Shown piece by piece: positions 38,287 through 47,240 of a stretch of DNA of 64,000 nt. The stretch is from the NCBI RefSeq assembly GCF_002811765.1, contig NZ_NPDR01000003.1, forward strand, positions 310,001 to 374,000, read 5' to 3'. Position 1 is the stretch's first letter. The number at the start of each line of letters is the position of its first letter. Origin of the DNA: Leptospira saintgironsiae. GTDB taxonomy: Bacteria; Spirochaetota; Leptospiria; Leptospirales; Leptospiraceae. A program made the translations under genes and the position numbers. A model generated the notes under the pieces. That model saw only the letters and a list, made by a program, of their open reading frames with translations, was not told the origin of the DNA and searched no databases.

Positions 38287-38311
38287 TTCGAGTCAAACTG
38301 CATAAGGTTAC
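38287..38311 (-). promoter_or_regulatory. Candidate ECF promoter GTAACC-N15-CGAA upstream of the NrsF-like gene
   Basis: On the minus strand GTAACC (38311-38306) is followed after 15 bases by CGAA (38290-38287), about 100 bases before the NrsF-like start. This is close to the SigF promoter of Caulobacter (GTAACC-N16-CGAA by memory), whose anti-sigma is NrsF. The -35 element overlaps the sigma gene's own weak Shine-Dalgarno (AAGG), so chance is possible. No equivalent is seen facing the sigma gene. Confidence 0.45.
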
Positions 38312-38899
38312 ATGGCGGAAAAGCAAGAAATCTGGCAAATTCTTTCGGAAAGAATGCGCTTAGCCCAAGAAGGAGATTCCAAGGAATACGAACTCCTACT
38401 TTCCAAATGCAGGGAAATTTTAAACAATCATTTGAGCTCTAAGGTTCGTGACAAGGAAGATAGAGAAGACTTGATCCAGGATATTTTGATCGGTATCCAC
38501 AAGGCCAGGGTCACTTACAGAAAGGAAAAACCATTTGCACCTTGGTTTTTCTCCATCGCAAGATATAAGACCATAGACTATATCCGCAGGAAAGGAACCA
38601 GAGATAGGCTTGTCCCCACTGAAATGGAAGGATTTGCTCAGGAAGAAAAGACTTCTATAGAGGACAAGTGGGAGGTCCAACAAGGACTAGAATCCTGGCT
38701 AAATGTTCTGGAGCCTAGACAGAGAAGGATCCTTACAATGGCTAAATTGGAAGGAAAATCAGTCAGAGAGATCTCAGAATCCACTGGTCTTTCCGAATCC
38801 AATGTAAAAGTGATCGTCCATCGTTCCCTAGAAAAGTTAAAACGATTTTTTTCTGAATCTGAAAGAACGATAGAAGGTTCAAAAACGTCCAAGAAATAG
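38312..38899 (+). CDS. ECF-family RNA polymerase sigma factor
   Basis: 195 residues with only sigma-2 and sigma-4. Region 2 spans about 20-95 (DREDLIQDILIGIHKARVTY, PWFFSIARYKTIDYIRRK) and region 4 about 128-180 (LEPRQRRILTMAKLEGKSVR, SESTGLSESNVKVIVHRSLE). A Lys/Ser-rich tail follows. The divergent NrsF-like gene is its probable anti-sigma. It is 3 bases from the downstream GNAT gene and begins a run reaching the glutathione genes, so it may control its own operon. Confidence 0.9.
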   Translation: MAEKQEIWQILSERMRLAQEGDSKEYELLLSKCREILNNHLSSKVRDKEDREDLIQDILIGIHKARVTYRKEKPFAPWFFSIARYKTIDYIRRKGTRDRLVPTEMEGFAQEEKTSIEDKWEVQQGLESWLNVLEPRQRRILTMAKLEGKSVREISESTGLSESNVKVIVHRSLEKLKRFFSESERTIEGSKTSKK

Positions 38900-38902
38900 A
38901 AA

Positions 38903-40075
38903 ATGCCCGGTAAAACAAAGATCCGCAGGATACCTTCTCTCCAAGAAATTTCTCCAGAGGAGTGGAATCTTTTAGGAGATCCAGAAAATCCATTTTCCAA
39001 TCATGAATTTTTACATTCACTAGAACTTTCTTCCTGCGTAGGTGGAAGGACGAGTTGGCATCCTGAGTATTGGGTGGCAGAAGACGAGAATGGGATACAT
39101 TCATCTCTTCCTTTTTATCATAAGTACGATTCTTATGGTGAGTATATTTTCGATCATTCCTGGGCTAATTTTTTCTCCCAGAATGGACTTTCTTATTATC
39201 CTAAGGGACTTGTAGCTTATCCATTCACTCCAGTTAACGGTAAGAAAATATTCAGAAGAAATAATGTGTCTGCAGATGAAGCGTTGGATATCCTACTTCC
39301 TCCCTTATTAGAGAATGCAAAGACAGAAGGTCTCTCTAGTATTCATTTTCTTTTTTTAGAAGAGGAAGAAGCTATCGCTTTAGAGAGAAGGGGATTTGCA
39401 ACCAGGATCACTCACCAATTCCATTGGAAGAATAGAGGATATACTGGTTTCGAAAACTTTTTAGGAGATTTTAGATCCAAAAAGAGGATACAGATCAAAA
39501 AAGAAAGAGAGACCATCAAAGAATCAGGAATCCAGATCTTATGCAAAGAAGGTAAGGATATCTCTGAACAGGATATGGACTGCATCTATTCCTTTTATAC
39601 GGAGACCTATTCTAGAAAATGGGGATCTCCTTATTTGAACCGTAAATTTTTTAAGATCATCTTAGAGAAATTTTCTCAAAATCTGGTATTGTTTTTAGCG
39701 AAGAAGGACGGGGACACGATAGGCGGAACATTCAACCTGAAAAAGGGAAAGAAGTTGTATGGAAGGTACTGGGGTTCTTCTGGGCATTATCCTTTTCTAC
39801 ATTTTGAATGTTGTTATTATTCTCCTATTGAATACGCTATCAAGAATGGTTTTGAAATTTTTGAGGCAGGGGCCCAAGGAGAGCAGAAGTTTTTAAGAGG
39901 ATTTCCTGCCGTTCCTACTTATAGCTCCCATTTTATTTTCCATGACCAGGCTCGAAATGCGATTGAACGTTTTTTAGAAAGCGAAAGAATGCATATGCAA
40001 GAGATGATAAGGGAAACAAATCTTTCTTCCCCACTAAAGGACGAGGCCCCAAGGGGAGAATCCGAATACCAATGA
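38903..40075 (+). CDS. GNAT-like acyltransferase (DUF482 / peptidoglycan-aminoacyl-transferase-like)
   Basis: 390 residues of the GNAT-type DUF482 family. Two related GNAT halves are expected; here I see EWNLLGDPENPFSNHEFLHS, then SLPFYHKYDSYGEYIFDHSW near 65-85, and the second half with FLAKKDGDTIGGTFNLKKGKKL and GRYWGSSGHYPFLHFECCYY. The family is broadly similar in fold to FemX/Aat aminoacyl transferases; its substrate is unknown. Its stop overlaps the clpS start by 4 bases, which strongly couples it to the adaptor. It could supply or modify ClpS substrates, but this is inference. Confidence 0.75.
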   Translation: MPGKTKIRRIPSLQEISPEEWNLLGDPENPFSNHEFLHSLELSSCVGGRTSWHPEYWVAEDENGIHSSLPFYHKYDSYGEYIFDHSWANFFSQNGLSYYPKGLVAYPFTPVNGKKIFRRNNVSADEALDILLPPLLENAKTEGLSSIHFLFLEEEEAIALERRGFATRITHQFHWKNRGYTGFENFLGDFRSKKRIQIKKERETIKESGIQILCKEGKDISEQDMDCIYSFYTETYSRKWGSPYLNRKFFKIILEKFSQNLVLFLAKKDGDTIGGTFNLKKGKKLYGRYWGSSGHYPFLHFECCYYSPIEYAIKNGFEIFEAGAQGEQKFLRGFPAVPTYSSHFIFHDQARNAIERFLESERMHMQEMIRETNLSSPLKDEAPRGESEYQ

Positions 40076-40395
40076 GCGATTTAAAAACAGAAGAGCAGGT
40101 TCTCACAAAGGAGAAACTGAAACTAAAAAAACCAGCCAAGTATAGGGTAGTGATCTTGAATGATGATTATACTCCTATGGAGTTTGTGGTTTGGATACTT
40201 CGCGTGGTATTTTATCGGACTCAGGTCGAGAGCGAACAAATAATGTTGCAAGCGCATACGACCGGAAAGGCACTTTGTGGAGTCTATTCTCATGACGTTG
40301 CCAGAACAAAAGTGAATGAGACTCATATACTCGCAGAGGAACATGGACATCCTTTGCATTGCCAAATGGAAATTGAAGAGGGGGAAGAATCATGA
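40072..40395 (+). CDS. clpS: ATP-dependent Clp protease adaptor ClpS
   Basis: Adaptor that delivers N-degron substrates (N-terminal Leu, Phe, Tyr, Trp) to ClpAP. 107 residues: a charged N-terminal extension, then YRVVILNDDYTPMEFVVWIL (with the NDDYTPMEFV hallmark), HTTGKALCGVYSHDVARTKV and a strand-rich end. The substrate pocket residues Asn-Asp in NDD and the His in the HTTG segment are present. It overlaps clpA by 4 bases. Confidence 0.96.
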   Translation: MSDLKTEEQVLTKEKLKLKKPAKYRVVILNDDYTPMEFVVWILRVVFYRTQVESEQIMLQAHTTGKALCGVYSHDVARTKVNETHILAEEHGHPLHCQMEIEEGEES

Positions 40396-42635
40396 CCTTA
40401 TCCGAAGAACTAGAAAAATCTCTAAACCAAGCAAGAACGGAAGCCCTCAAAAGAAGAAATGAATATATCACACTTGAGCATATTCTTCTTTCCTTAACGA
40501 ATGATCCAGTAGCGGCTGAAGTTCTTATCGCATGCGGCGGAGACTTGGACCTGTTACGTTCTGAGCTAAAAGAATATCTAGATACTGAAATGGAATCAGT
40601 GCCTGAATCTTTTGGAGAGATAGAACCTGAATATACAATCGGCGCTCAAAGAGTTCTTCAATTAGCAGCATTTCAAGTACAATCCACTCAAAAGAAAAAA
40701 TTGGATGGAGGTTATGTATTAGCCTCTCTGTTTAGAGAAGATCAATCTCATGCAGTTTTCTTTTTAGGAAAGCAGGATATTTCCCGCCTTGATGTAATAC
40801 GTTATATTTCCCATGGAATCAAAAAATCAGGGGAGAAGGTAGAAGAAGGAAATTCTACAGACGAGGGTTCCAAAAAACAAAGTGGAGATGCTTTGGCTGA
40901 TTTCTGCGTAAATCTGACTGAAAAAGCAAGCCTTGGCAAATTAGATCCTTTAGTAGGAAGAGGAGAAGAGATTGAAAGGACTATTCATATCCTTGCAAGA
41001 CGTCGTAAAAATAATCCTATCTTTGTGGGAGATGCAGGAGTTGGAAAAACTGCAATCGTAGAGGGACTTGCTCTTCAGATCGTAAATGGAAAGGTTCCTG
41101 ATGTATTAAAAAATACGAAAGTGTATTCTTTGGATATGGGACTGCTACTTGCAGGAACCAAATTCAGAGGAGAGTTTGAGGAAAGATTGAAGAATGTGGT
41201 GCAGGCTATTTCTTCTGATCCGGACAATGTACTATTTGTAGATGAGATCCATACAATTATAGGTGCGGGTGCTGTGTCAGGGGGATCTTTAGATGCTTCT
41301 AATCTTCTGAAACCTGCTCTTTCTAATGGAGAGCTCCGTTGTATTGGAACTACAACATACAAAGAATATAAAGCGATCTTTGAGAAGGACCATGCACTTT
41401 CTAGAAGATTCCAAAAATTGGAAGTAAACGAACCAAGTGTAGAAGAGACTATCCAGATCTTAAAAGGACTTCTTCCTAAATACGAACAATTTCACTCCGT
41501 AAAATATTCATCAGGAGCTGTAGAAGAAGCAGCAAAACTCGCAGATCGTTATATTCTAGATCGTAAACTTCCTGATAAGGCAATTGATCTAATTGATGAG
41601 GCAGGCGCAAAAGTAAAACTTAGAGAAAGTTCCAAATCCAAGATCGTAAGTGTTAAAGAGATCGAAGAGCTAGTATCAAAAATTTCTAAAATTCCTCCAA
41701 GAACTGTAAAAGCGGATGATAGAGAAAAACTCAAAAACCTGGATGAAGAATTAAAAGGAAAAATTTACGGCCAAGACAAGGCGGTGATAGAACTTGTACA
41801 GGCGATCCGACTTTCCAGAAGTGGATTATCGGAACCTGGAAAACCTGTGGGTTCTTTCTTGTTTGCGGGGCCTACTGGTGTGGGTAAAACAGAATTATCC
41901 AAACAACTCGCTGCTATTTTGGGTGTAGAATTCATCCGATTCGATATGAGTGAATATATGGAGAAACATACTGTTTCTCGTCTTATTGGTTCTCCTCCAG
42001 GTTACGTAGGTTTTGAACAAGGTGGGCAATTGACAGATGCAATTGTTCGCACTCCACATTGTGTTCTTCTATTGGATGAGATTGAAAAGGCTCATGAGGA
42101 TATTTATAATATTCTTTTACAGATCATGGATCATGCCACTCTAACTGATAATAACGGTAGAAAGGCGGATTTCAAACAAGTCATTTTGATCATGACGACA
42201 AATACTGGTGCAAGAGAAAGAGCTTCTAATCCATTAGGATTTGATAATACTGCTTTAACTGATCGTGGATTAAAAGCGATTGAAAAACAATTCTCTCCTG
42301 AGTTTAGAAATAGGCTTACTGCTGTAATCGAGTTCTCTTCTTTAGATGAAGGAACTGTTTCCAAGGTGGTTCGTAAACAGTTAGAACTTCTGGAAATCAG
42401 ATTAAAAGAGAAAAGTATCCAACTTCATTACGGAGAGGATGTTCTAATCTGGATCGCTAAAAAATCCTATGATCCTCTTTTTGGGGCAAGGCCAGTCCAA
42501 AGGTGGATTGATTCTAATATTTCCAAAAAATTATCTGAAGAGATTCTCTTTGGAGAATTAAAAAACGGCGGGGATGTGAATTTGGAAATACAAAACGAGG
42601 AACTTAAATTAGTCTTCCGTTCTAGAGAAAAATAA
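40392..42635 (+). CDS. clpA: ATP-dependent Clp protease ATP-binding subunit ClpA
   Basis: AAA+ unfoldase partnering ClpP. 747 residues, ClpA size. A Clp_N repeat domain (1-145) precedes AAA-1 with Walker A GDAGVGKT (about 213-220), DEIHTIIGAGA and AAA-2 with GPTGVGKT (about 492-499), LLLDEIEKAHEDI, and a C-terminal ClpB-D2 small domain. There is no ClpB-type middle coiled coil, and with clpS just upstream this is ClpA rather than ClpC. clpP is not nearby. The last base overlaps the start of the ggt gene (TAATG). Confidence 0.95.
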   Translation: MTLSEELEKSLNQARTEALKRRNEYITLEHILLSLTNDPVAAEVLIACGGDLDLLRSELKEYLDTEMESVPESFGEIEPEYTIGAQRVLQLAAFQVQSTQKKKLDGGYVLASLFREDQSHAVFFLGKQDISRLDVIRYISHGIKKSGEKVEEGNSTDEGSKKQSGDALADFCVNLTEKASLGKLDPLVGRGEEIERTIHILARRRKNNPIFVGDAGVGKTAIVEGLALQIVNGKVPDVLKNTKVYSLDMGLLLAGTKFRGEFEERLKNVVQAISSDPDNVLFVDEIHTIIGAGAVSGGSLDASNLLKPALSNGELRCIGTTTYKEYKAIFEKDHALSRRFQKLEVNEPSVEETIQILKGLLPKYEQFHSVKYSSGAVEEAAKLADRYILDRKLPDKAIDLIDEAGAKVKLRESSKSKIVSVKEIEELVSKISKIPPRTVKADDREKLKNLDEELKGKIYGQDKAVIELVQAIRLSRSGLSEPGKPVGSFLFAGPTGVGKTELSKQLAAILGVEFIRFDMSEYMEKHTVSRLIGSPPGYVGFEQGGQLTDAIVRTPHCVLLLDEIEKAHEDIYNILLQIMDHATLTDNNGRKADFKQVILIMTTNTGARERASNPLGFDNTALTDRGLKAIEKQFSPEFRNRLTAVIEFSSLDEGTVSKVVRKQLELLEIRLKEKSIQLHYGEDVLIWIAKKSYDPLFGARPVQRWIDSNISKKLSEEILFGELKNGGDVNLEIQNEELKLVFRSREK

Positions 42636-44398
42636 TGTTTTTTAGAACGGTTAGACCTAGTCCCAAATATTTCTTACTATATTCAATTTTGCTTCTTCTT
42701 GTTTTTGGATCATGCAAGAAGAATACATTATTCATCGAAGGAAGAGAAGTTTCCACCCAGAACCTTGTATCTCCTAAGTTTGGCATAGATCCAAACACTT
42801 TGTTTGCCGAATCCAAGAAGATCATGATCTCTACCGATTCTATTGATGCATCCAAGGTGGGACTAGAGATCTATAAAAAAGGCGGAAACACGATCGATGT
42901 GGCAGTCGCTTCTTCTTTTGCTGTTTCCGTTACCCGTCCTTCTTCTACTGGAATTGGTGGTGGTGGATTTTTAGTCTATCATCATGCAAAATCCGGAAAA
43001 TCATACGCGTTTGATTTCAGAGAAAGAGCTCCTTTATTAGCAAGCCGTAATATGTATAAAGGTCGTCCCAAGGAAGAATCCTTACTCGGATATAAATCCG
43101 TAGGTGTTCCTGGAATGGTGGCCGGTCTTGTGCAGATCCATAAAAAGTTCGGCAAACTTCCTTTAAAGGAGGTTTTAGCTCCTGCTATTCGATTGGCCGA
43201 ACAAGGATTTGTAGTTTATCCAGACCTTTCAGAAGCAATCCAAGAGTCAGAACAGGATATGAGTCCCGGAATGAAGAAGATCTTTATACCAGGAGGAAAG
43301 ATCCCTGAGTCTGGAGAGGTATTTGTTCAAAAAGACCTCGCAAAAACTCTTAAAATCATTTCTGAAACTGGAGATAGGGATTTTTATACAGGAGTAATTG
43401 CTAAGGTCCTCGCAGAAGAAGTTTCTACAAATGGCGGACAAATTCATTTTAGCGATCTGAAAAACTATAGAGTAAGAGAAGAAAAACCTTTAGAGATCAA
43501 TTATAGAAATTATAATATTAGGACTATGTTTCCTCCTTCTTCTGGAGTTCATCTTTTTACAATGTTAAAGATGTTAGAAACGAAAGAACTTCATTCTATG
43601 TATGATTTCTCTCAGAGTGATTATTATCATTTCTTAGCAGAAGTTATGAGAAGAGGATATTCTGATAGAGCAGTTCTTGGAGGAGATCCAGGGTTTACAA
43701 AAATCCCAGTGGAAACTTTGATCTCTTCTGATTATGCTAAGGGAAAAATTTCTGACTTTAATCCTGGGAAAGCAACACCTAGTTCCACTTACTTGAGTAG
43801 ATTGAATCTAAAAGCAGAATCTCCTCAGACTACTCATATATCTGTAGTGGACGCAGAAGGAAATGCAGTTTCTACTACTCATTCTATTAATTATAGATTT
43901 GGTGCAGCAGTTGTGCTCGAAGGTTATGGTTTTGTTCTGAATGATACAATGGACGATTTCAGTCGTTCTCCCGGGGAGCCTAATGTATATGGGCTGATAG
44001 GTGCCGAAGCCAATTCTATCCAACCTGGAAAAACACCTTTGAGTTCCATGTCTCCAACTATCGTTTTGAAAAATGGAGAAACATTTTTGGTCACTGGAGC
44101 TCCAGGTGGCTCTTATATAGTAAATGCAGTTTTACAATCCATATTATTTACTTTAGATTTAAATCTTACACTGTATGAGTCGGTTGCAAGGGGAAGGATT
44201 CATCATCAGTTTTTCCCGGATGCACTTTCAATAGAAGGGCCGGCGACTGATACTGCTACCTTCAATCAGCTTAAAGCGAAAAAACATGAGGTAAGACTCG
44301 GAAATAATATGGCGAAACTATTCTGTGTAAAAAGAGAGAATGGTATATTGTATGGCGCGGCAGACCCACGGGGAGATGGAATCCCTCTGGGAGAATAA
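42635..44398 (+). CDS. ggt: Gamma-glutamyltransferase, predicted lipoprotein
   Basis: Hydrolyses or transfers the gamma-glutamyl group of glutathione in the periplasm. 587 residues with a lipobox (LLVFGSC, Cys27), so it is probably anchored to a membrane. The autocleavage site is TTHISVVD with Thr399 as catalytic nucleophile; upstream are PSSTGIGGGGFLVYH and FDFRERAP and the downstream SMSPTIVLKNGE and GAPGGSYI form the oxyanion loop. All are typical GGT elements. It directly precedes gshA, so one transcript both makes and recycles glutathione. Confidence 0.94.
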   Translation: MFFRTVRPSPKYFLLYSILLLLVFGSCKKNTLFIEGREVSTQNLVSPKFGIDPNTLFAESKKIMISTDSIDASKVGLEIYKKGGNTIDVAVASSFAVSVTRPSSTGIGGGGFLVYHHAKSGKSYAFDFRERAPLLASRNMYKGRPKEESLLGYKSVGVPGMVAGLVQIHKKFGKLPLKEVLAPAIRLAEQGFVVYPDLSEAIQESEQDMSPGMKKIFIPGGKIPESGEVFVQKDLAKTLKIISETGDRDFYTGVIAKVLAEEVSTNGGQIHFSDLKNYRVREEKPLEINYRNYNIRTMFPPSSGVHLFTMLKMLETKELHSMYDFSQSDYYHFLAEVMRRGYSDRAVLGGDPGFTKIPVETLISSDYAKGKISDFNPGKATPSSTYLSRLNLKAESPQTTHISVVDAEGNAVSTTHSINYRFGAAVVLEGYGFVLNDTMDDFSRSPGEPNVYGLIGAEANSIQPGKTPLSSMSPTIVLKNGETFLVTGAPGGSYIVNAVLQSILFTLDLNLTLYESVARGRIHHQFFPDALSIEGPATDTATFNQLKAKKHEVRLGNNMAKLFCVKRENGILYGAADPRGDGIPLGE

Positions 44399-44426
44399 TA
44401 TTAATAAAAAGAACTAGGAATATAAA

Positions 44427-45968
44427 ATGAATCAATCCGCCAAAACTCCGGTATTTCCAAATTTGCGTCATGCTGTAAAAGCAAAACACGGTTTGGAAAA
44501 GGAAAGTATGCGTATATTTTTCGATGGAAAAATTGCTACTACTCCTCATCCGGAATCCTTAGGTTCCAGTCTTACAAATCATTTTATCAAGACTGATTTT
44601 TCGGAACCTCAACTTGAATTTGCTACAAATCCAAGACCTAGAATCGAAGCAATCGTTAGAGAATTACAAGATCTTCATATATTCACTTCCAGGCATTTGA
44701 AAGAAGAATGGATCTGGCCTTTTAGTATGCCTCCTATTCTTCCCAAAGAAGATAAAGACATTCCTCTTGGACAGTATGGTGATTCTTTTTCTGGAGAATG
44801 GAAAACAGTATATCGTAATGGACTTGGTCTTCGTTATGGAAGAAGGATGCAGACCATTTCCGGTGTGCATTATAACTTCTCTTTTTCGAATCTGTTCTTA
44901 AAACAATTTTTGGGAAAAGAAATACATTCATTCACCAAAGAAGAAATTTCGGAATTATATCTATCCGTTACTCGTAATTTTATGAGAAGGGTTCCTGAAA
45001 TTCTCTACTTAACTGGAGCGACTCCTGTTTTTGACGAGACTTTCTTGCCTGTTAAGAGCGATTTTCCTTTTGTTAAATATAAGAATCATACTTACTACGC
45101 TCCTTATGCGACTTCTCTAAGAATGAGTGAGATTGGGTATACGAGCAAAGTGCAAGATGAGCTTCCTATCAATTATAATTCCTTAAAGGAATATATAGAT
45201 GGAATGTGTTATGCAGTTAGCACTCCTTATGCAAAATACCAACCATATGGTGGAATTCCAAACCAGCTAAACGATCATTATTTACAGATAGAAAACGAAT
45301 TCTATTCCCCGATCCGACCTAAACAAATCCCTAAAAATGATGAAAGACCTTTGGATGCTCTCCAAAGTAGGGGAATCCAATACATCGAGATACGTTGTTT
45401 GGATCTTCAACCTGAATCTCCTACTGGAATTCATAAGCCGAGTCTGGGTTACATACAAATGGTTCTTTTGGATGGTCTCTTAAAAGAGAGTAAATCCATA
45501 GACCAAAAAGAAAAACTTAGGATTAGAGAAAATACTAAACGAGTTATCTGGGAAGGAAGAAAGCCAGGCTTGAAAGTTTTAGGCGATGATGGAGAAGAGC
45601 AAGATTTCTTAACTAGAGGAAAAGAATTCACTCAAAATCTTTTACCTATTGCGGAAGAATTGGACCGCCATACTGGAAAACGATTTTACCAAGAAATATT
45701 AAACATAATGAATAAACGTTGGGAAGACGCTTCGTGTACGCCGTCTGGAAAACTAATGGATCGTATCATCAACGAAGGCTGGGAATTCAGAGATTTGGGA
45801 ATTCATTTGGCTAAAGAAAATTACAGAAACCAATCCCAGATGGAACTTACACCGGGTAAATTTGCTATGTTTGCCAAAGAAGTCCAAAAGTCCCTCGCTG
45901 AAAAAGTTAAAATAGCAGAATCCGAAAAAGTGAAAAAGAATGCAACTGCAAGGATCTGCAACCATTGA
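44427..45968 (+). CDS. gshA: Glutamate--cysteine ligase
   Basis: Makes gamma-glutamylcysteine, the first step in glutathione synthesis. 513 residues, of the gamma-proteobacterial GshA type. The N-terminal glutamate- and metal-binding stretch HGLEKESMRIF (27-37), DFSEPQLEFATNP and RRMQTISGVHYNFSF are conserved; the catalytic core continues through EIRCLDLQPESPTGI. The TGA stop overlaps the TTG of the ATP-grasp gene, coupling synthesis of both ligases. Confidence 0.94.
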   Translation: MNQSAKTPVFPNLRHAVKAKHGLEKESMRIFFDGKIATTPHPESLGSSLTNHFIKTDFSEPQLEFATNPRPRIEAIVRELQDLHIFTSRHLKEEWIWPFSMPPILPKEDKDIPLGQYGDSFSGEWKTVYRNGLGLRYGRRMQTISGVHYNFSFSNLFLKQFLGKEIHSFTKEEISELYLSVTRNFMRRVPEILYLTGATPVFDETFLPVKSDFPFVKYKNHTYYAPYATSLRMSEIGYTSKVQDELPINYNSLKEYIDGMCYAVSTPYAKYQPYGGIPNQLNDHYLQIENEFYSPIRPKQIPKNDERPLDALQSRGIQYIEIRCLDLQPESPTGIHKPSLGYIQMVLLDGLLKESKSIDQKEKLRIRENTKRVIWEGRKPGLKVLGDDGEEQDFLTRGKEFTQNLLPIAEELDRHTGKRFYQEILNIMNKRWEDASCTPSGKLMDRIINEGWEFRDLGIHLAKENYRNQSQMELTPGKFAMFAKEVQKSLAEKVKIAESEKVKKNATARICNH

Positions 45969-46996
45969 AATATAAACTGGAGGCTGGGCAAAAAATAGAT
46001 CCGATCGAATTCATCTTAAAAGGATTCGAGGACCTGGAAATTTCTACTCAAATTGTGATCCGAGACGCACTCAACCGAGGATTAGAAGTAGAAGTTTTAG
46101 ATCGCCCCAGCCATTTTATCCGACTTTCGGGTAAGGGGATCACTCGACTCGTAAAAGAAGCCTCCAAAACGGAATTGGATTCTTATATGACTTTTCTCGT
46201 AATGGAAAACAAAACCATTACCAAACGTATTTTAGAAGAATCGAATATATTGGTTCCAAGGGGGACTGCAGTTTCTGATCTAAATTCAGGACTGGAATTC
46301 CTGAACAAAAACTCAGATAGAAAAATGGTGGTGAAACCTGTTACTACTAATTTCGGGATTGGAATTAGTATTCTTCCATCTTCTTCTTCCAATGAAGAAA
46401 AGAAGAAGGCTTTGGAAATTGCACTTGGATTTTCAGAAACAGCAATTATTGAGGAATTCGCAGAAGGAAACGAGTATAGATTTTTAGTTATCGGCGACGA
46501 ATGTGTCGCTGTATGTAATCGTATTCCTGCGAATGTAACTGGTGATGGCAAAAAAACAATCAGAGAACTGATAGAAGAAAAGAATTCAGATCCAAGAAGA
46601 GGTGTGGGTCATGTGACTCCTCTGGAAAAGATCAGATTAGATGATACTGAATTAGGTGTTCTTAAGGAATCTGGAAAATCTCCAGAATTCATTCCTGACG
46701 CTGGAGAAATAGTTTTTGTCCGTAAAAACTCAAATATCAGCACAGGCGGAGATTCTGTTGATGTAACGGATATTGCAGATCCTTCTTATAAAAAGTTAGC
46801 AGTCCAAGCTGCAAAAGCCGTAGAAGCAAAAATTTGTGGTGTAGATATTATAGTAAAAGATCTGGAGTCTGCTGGAGATTACAGGATCTTAGAGTTAAAC
46901 TTCAATCCTGTATTATATATTCATAATTATCCCTATTCGGGAAAGAATAGAAAGGTAGGGGAGAAAATTTTGGATCTATTAGGTTACAGTTCCTAA
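45965..46996 (+). CDS. Stand-alone GshF-C-like ATP-grasp ligase, probable glutathione synthetase
   Basis: 343 residues. It closely follows the C-terminal, cyanophycin-synthetase-like module of the bifunctional GshF: RFLVIGDECVAVCNRIPANV, GDGKKTIRELIEEKNSDPRR, NISTGGDSVDVTD, AKICGVDIIV and ELNFNPVLYIHNYPYSGKNR. Together with GshA it would add Gly to gamma-glutamylcysteine. It is not related to the usual bacterial GshB in the sequence pieces I can see. The TTG start overlaps the gshA stop. Its 3' end overlaps the convergent glutaredoxin gene by 18 bases. Confidence 0.82.
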   Translation: MKYKLEAGQKIDPIEFILKGFEDLEISTQIVIRDALNRGLEVEVLDRPSHFIRLSGKGITRLVKEASKTELDSYMTFLVMENKTITKRILEESNILVPRGTAVSDLNSGLEFLNKNSDRKMVVKPVTTNFGIGISILPSSSSNEEKKKALEIALGFSETAIIEEFAEGNEYRFLVIGDECVAVCNRIPANVTGDGKKTIRELIEEKNSDPRRGVGHVTPLEKIRLDDTELGVLKESGKSPEFIPDAGEIVFVRKNSNISTGGDSVDVTDIADPSYKKLAVQAAKAVEAKICGVDIIVKDLESAGDYRILELNFNPVLYIHNYPYSGKNRKVGEKILDLLGYSS

Positions 46997-47239
46997 TTTT
47001 TGGATCTTACTTTTTACATAGTCCACGATATCTCTGGATTCATACATTTTGATATCACCATCTACCAGAAAAGGAACTTGAGAGAGTCCTCCTAAACGTA
47101 GGACCTCCTCTCTACCTGGGGTTCCTCTGCTGGCCTCTACCAATTCGTAGTCCTTGCCTTCTTTCAGGCCCATTTCAGAAAAATAGCCACGAACAAAAGC
47201 GCAATAAGGACAAGTATCGTATTGGAAGAGTTTCATCAT
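46979..47239 (-). CDS. Glutaredoxin-like protein (CPYC)
   Basis: 86 residues from ATG at 47239; a frame beginning with GTG 9 bases upstream is less likely. The thioredoxin fold has the dithiol motif CPYC (10-13), the cis-Pro strand LSQVPFLVDGD, and a final helix SRDIVDYVKSKI, between a glutaredoxin and a GST N-terminal domain. Probably reduces disulfides with glutathione. It starts 1-2 bases past the monothiol glutaredoxin stop (TTAATATG) and faces the glutathione synthetase gene. Confidence 0.85.
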   Translation of the reverse strand: MMKLFQYDTCPYCAFVRGYFSEMGLKEGKDYELVEASRGTPGREEVLRLGGLSQVPFLVDGDIKMYESRDIVDYVKSKIQKLGTVT

Positions 47240-47240
47240 A

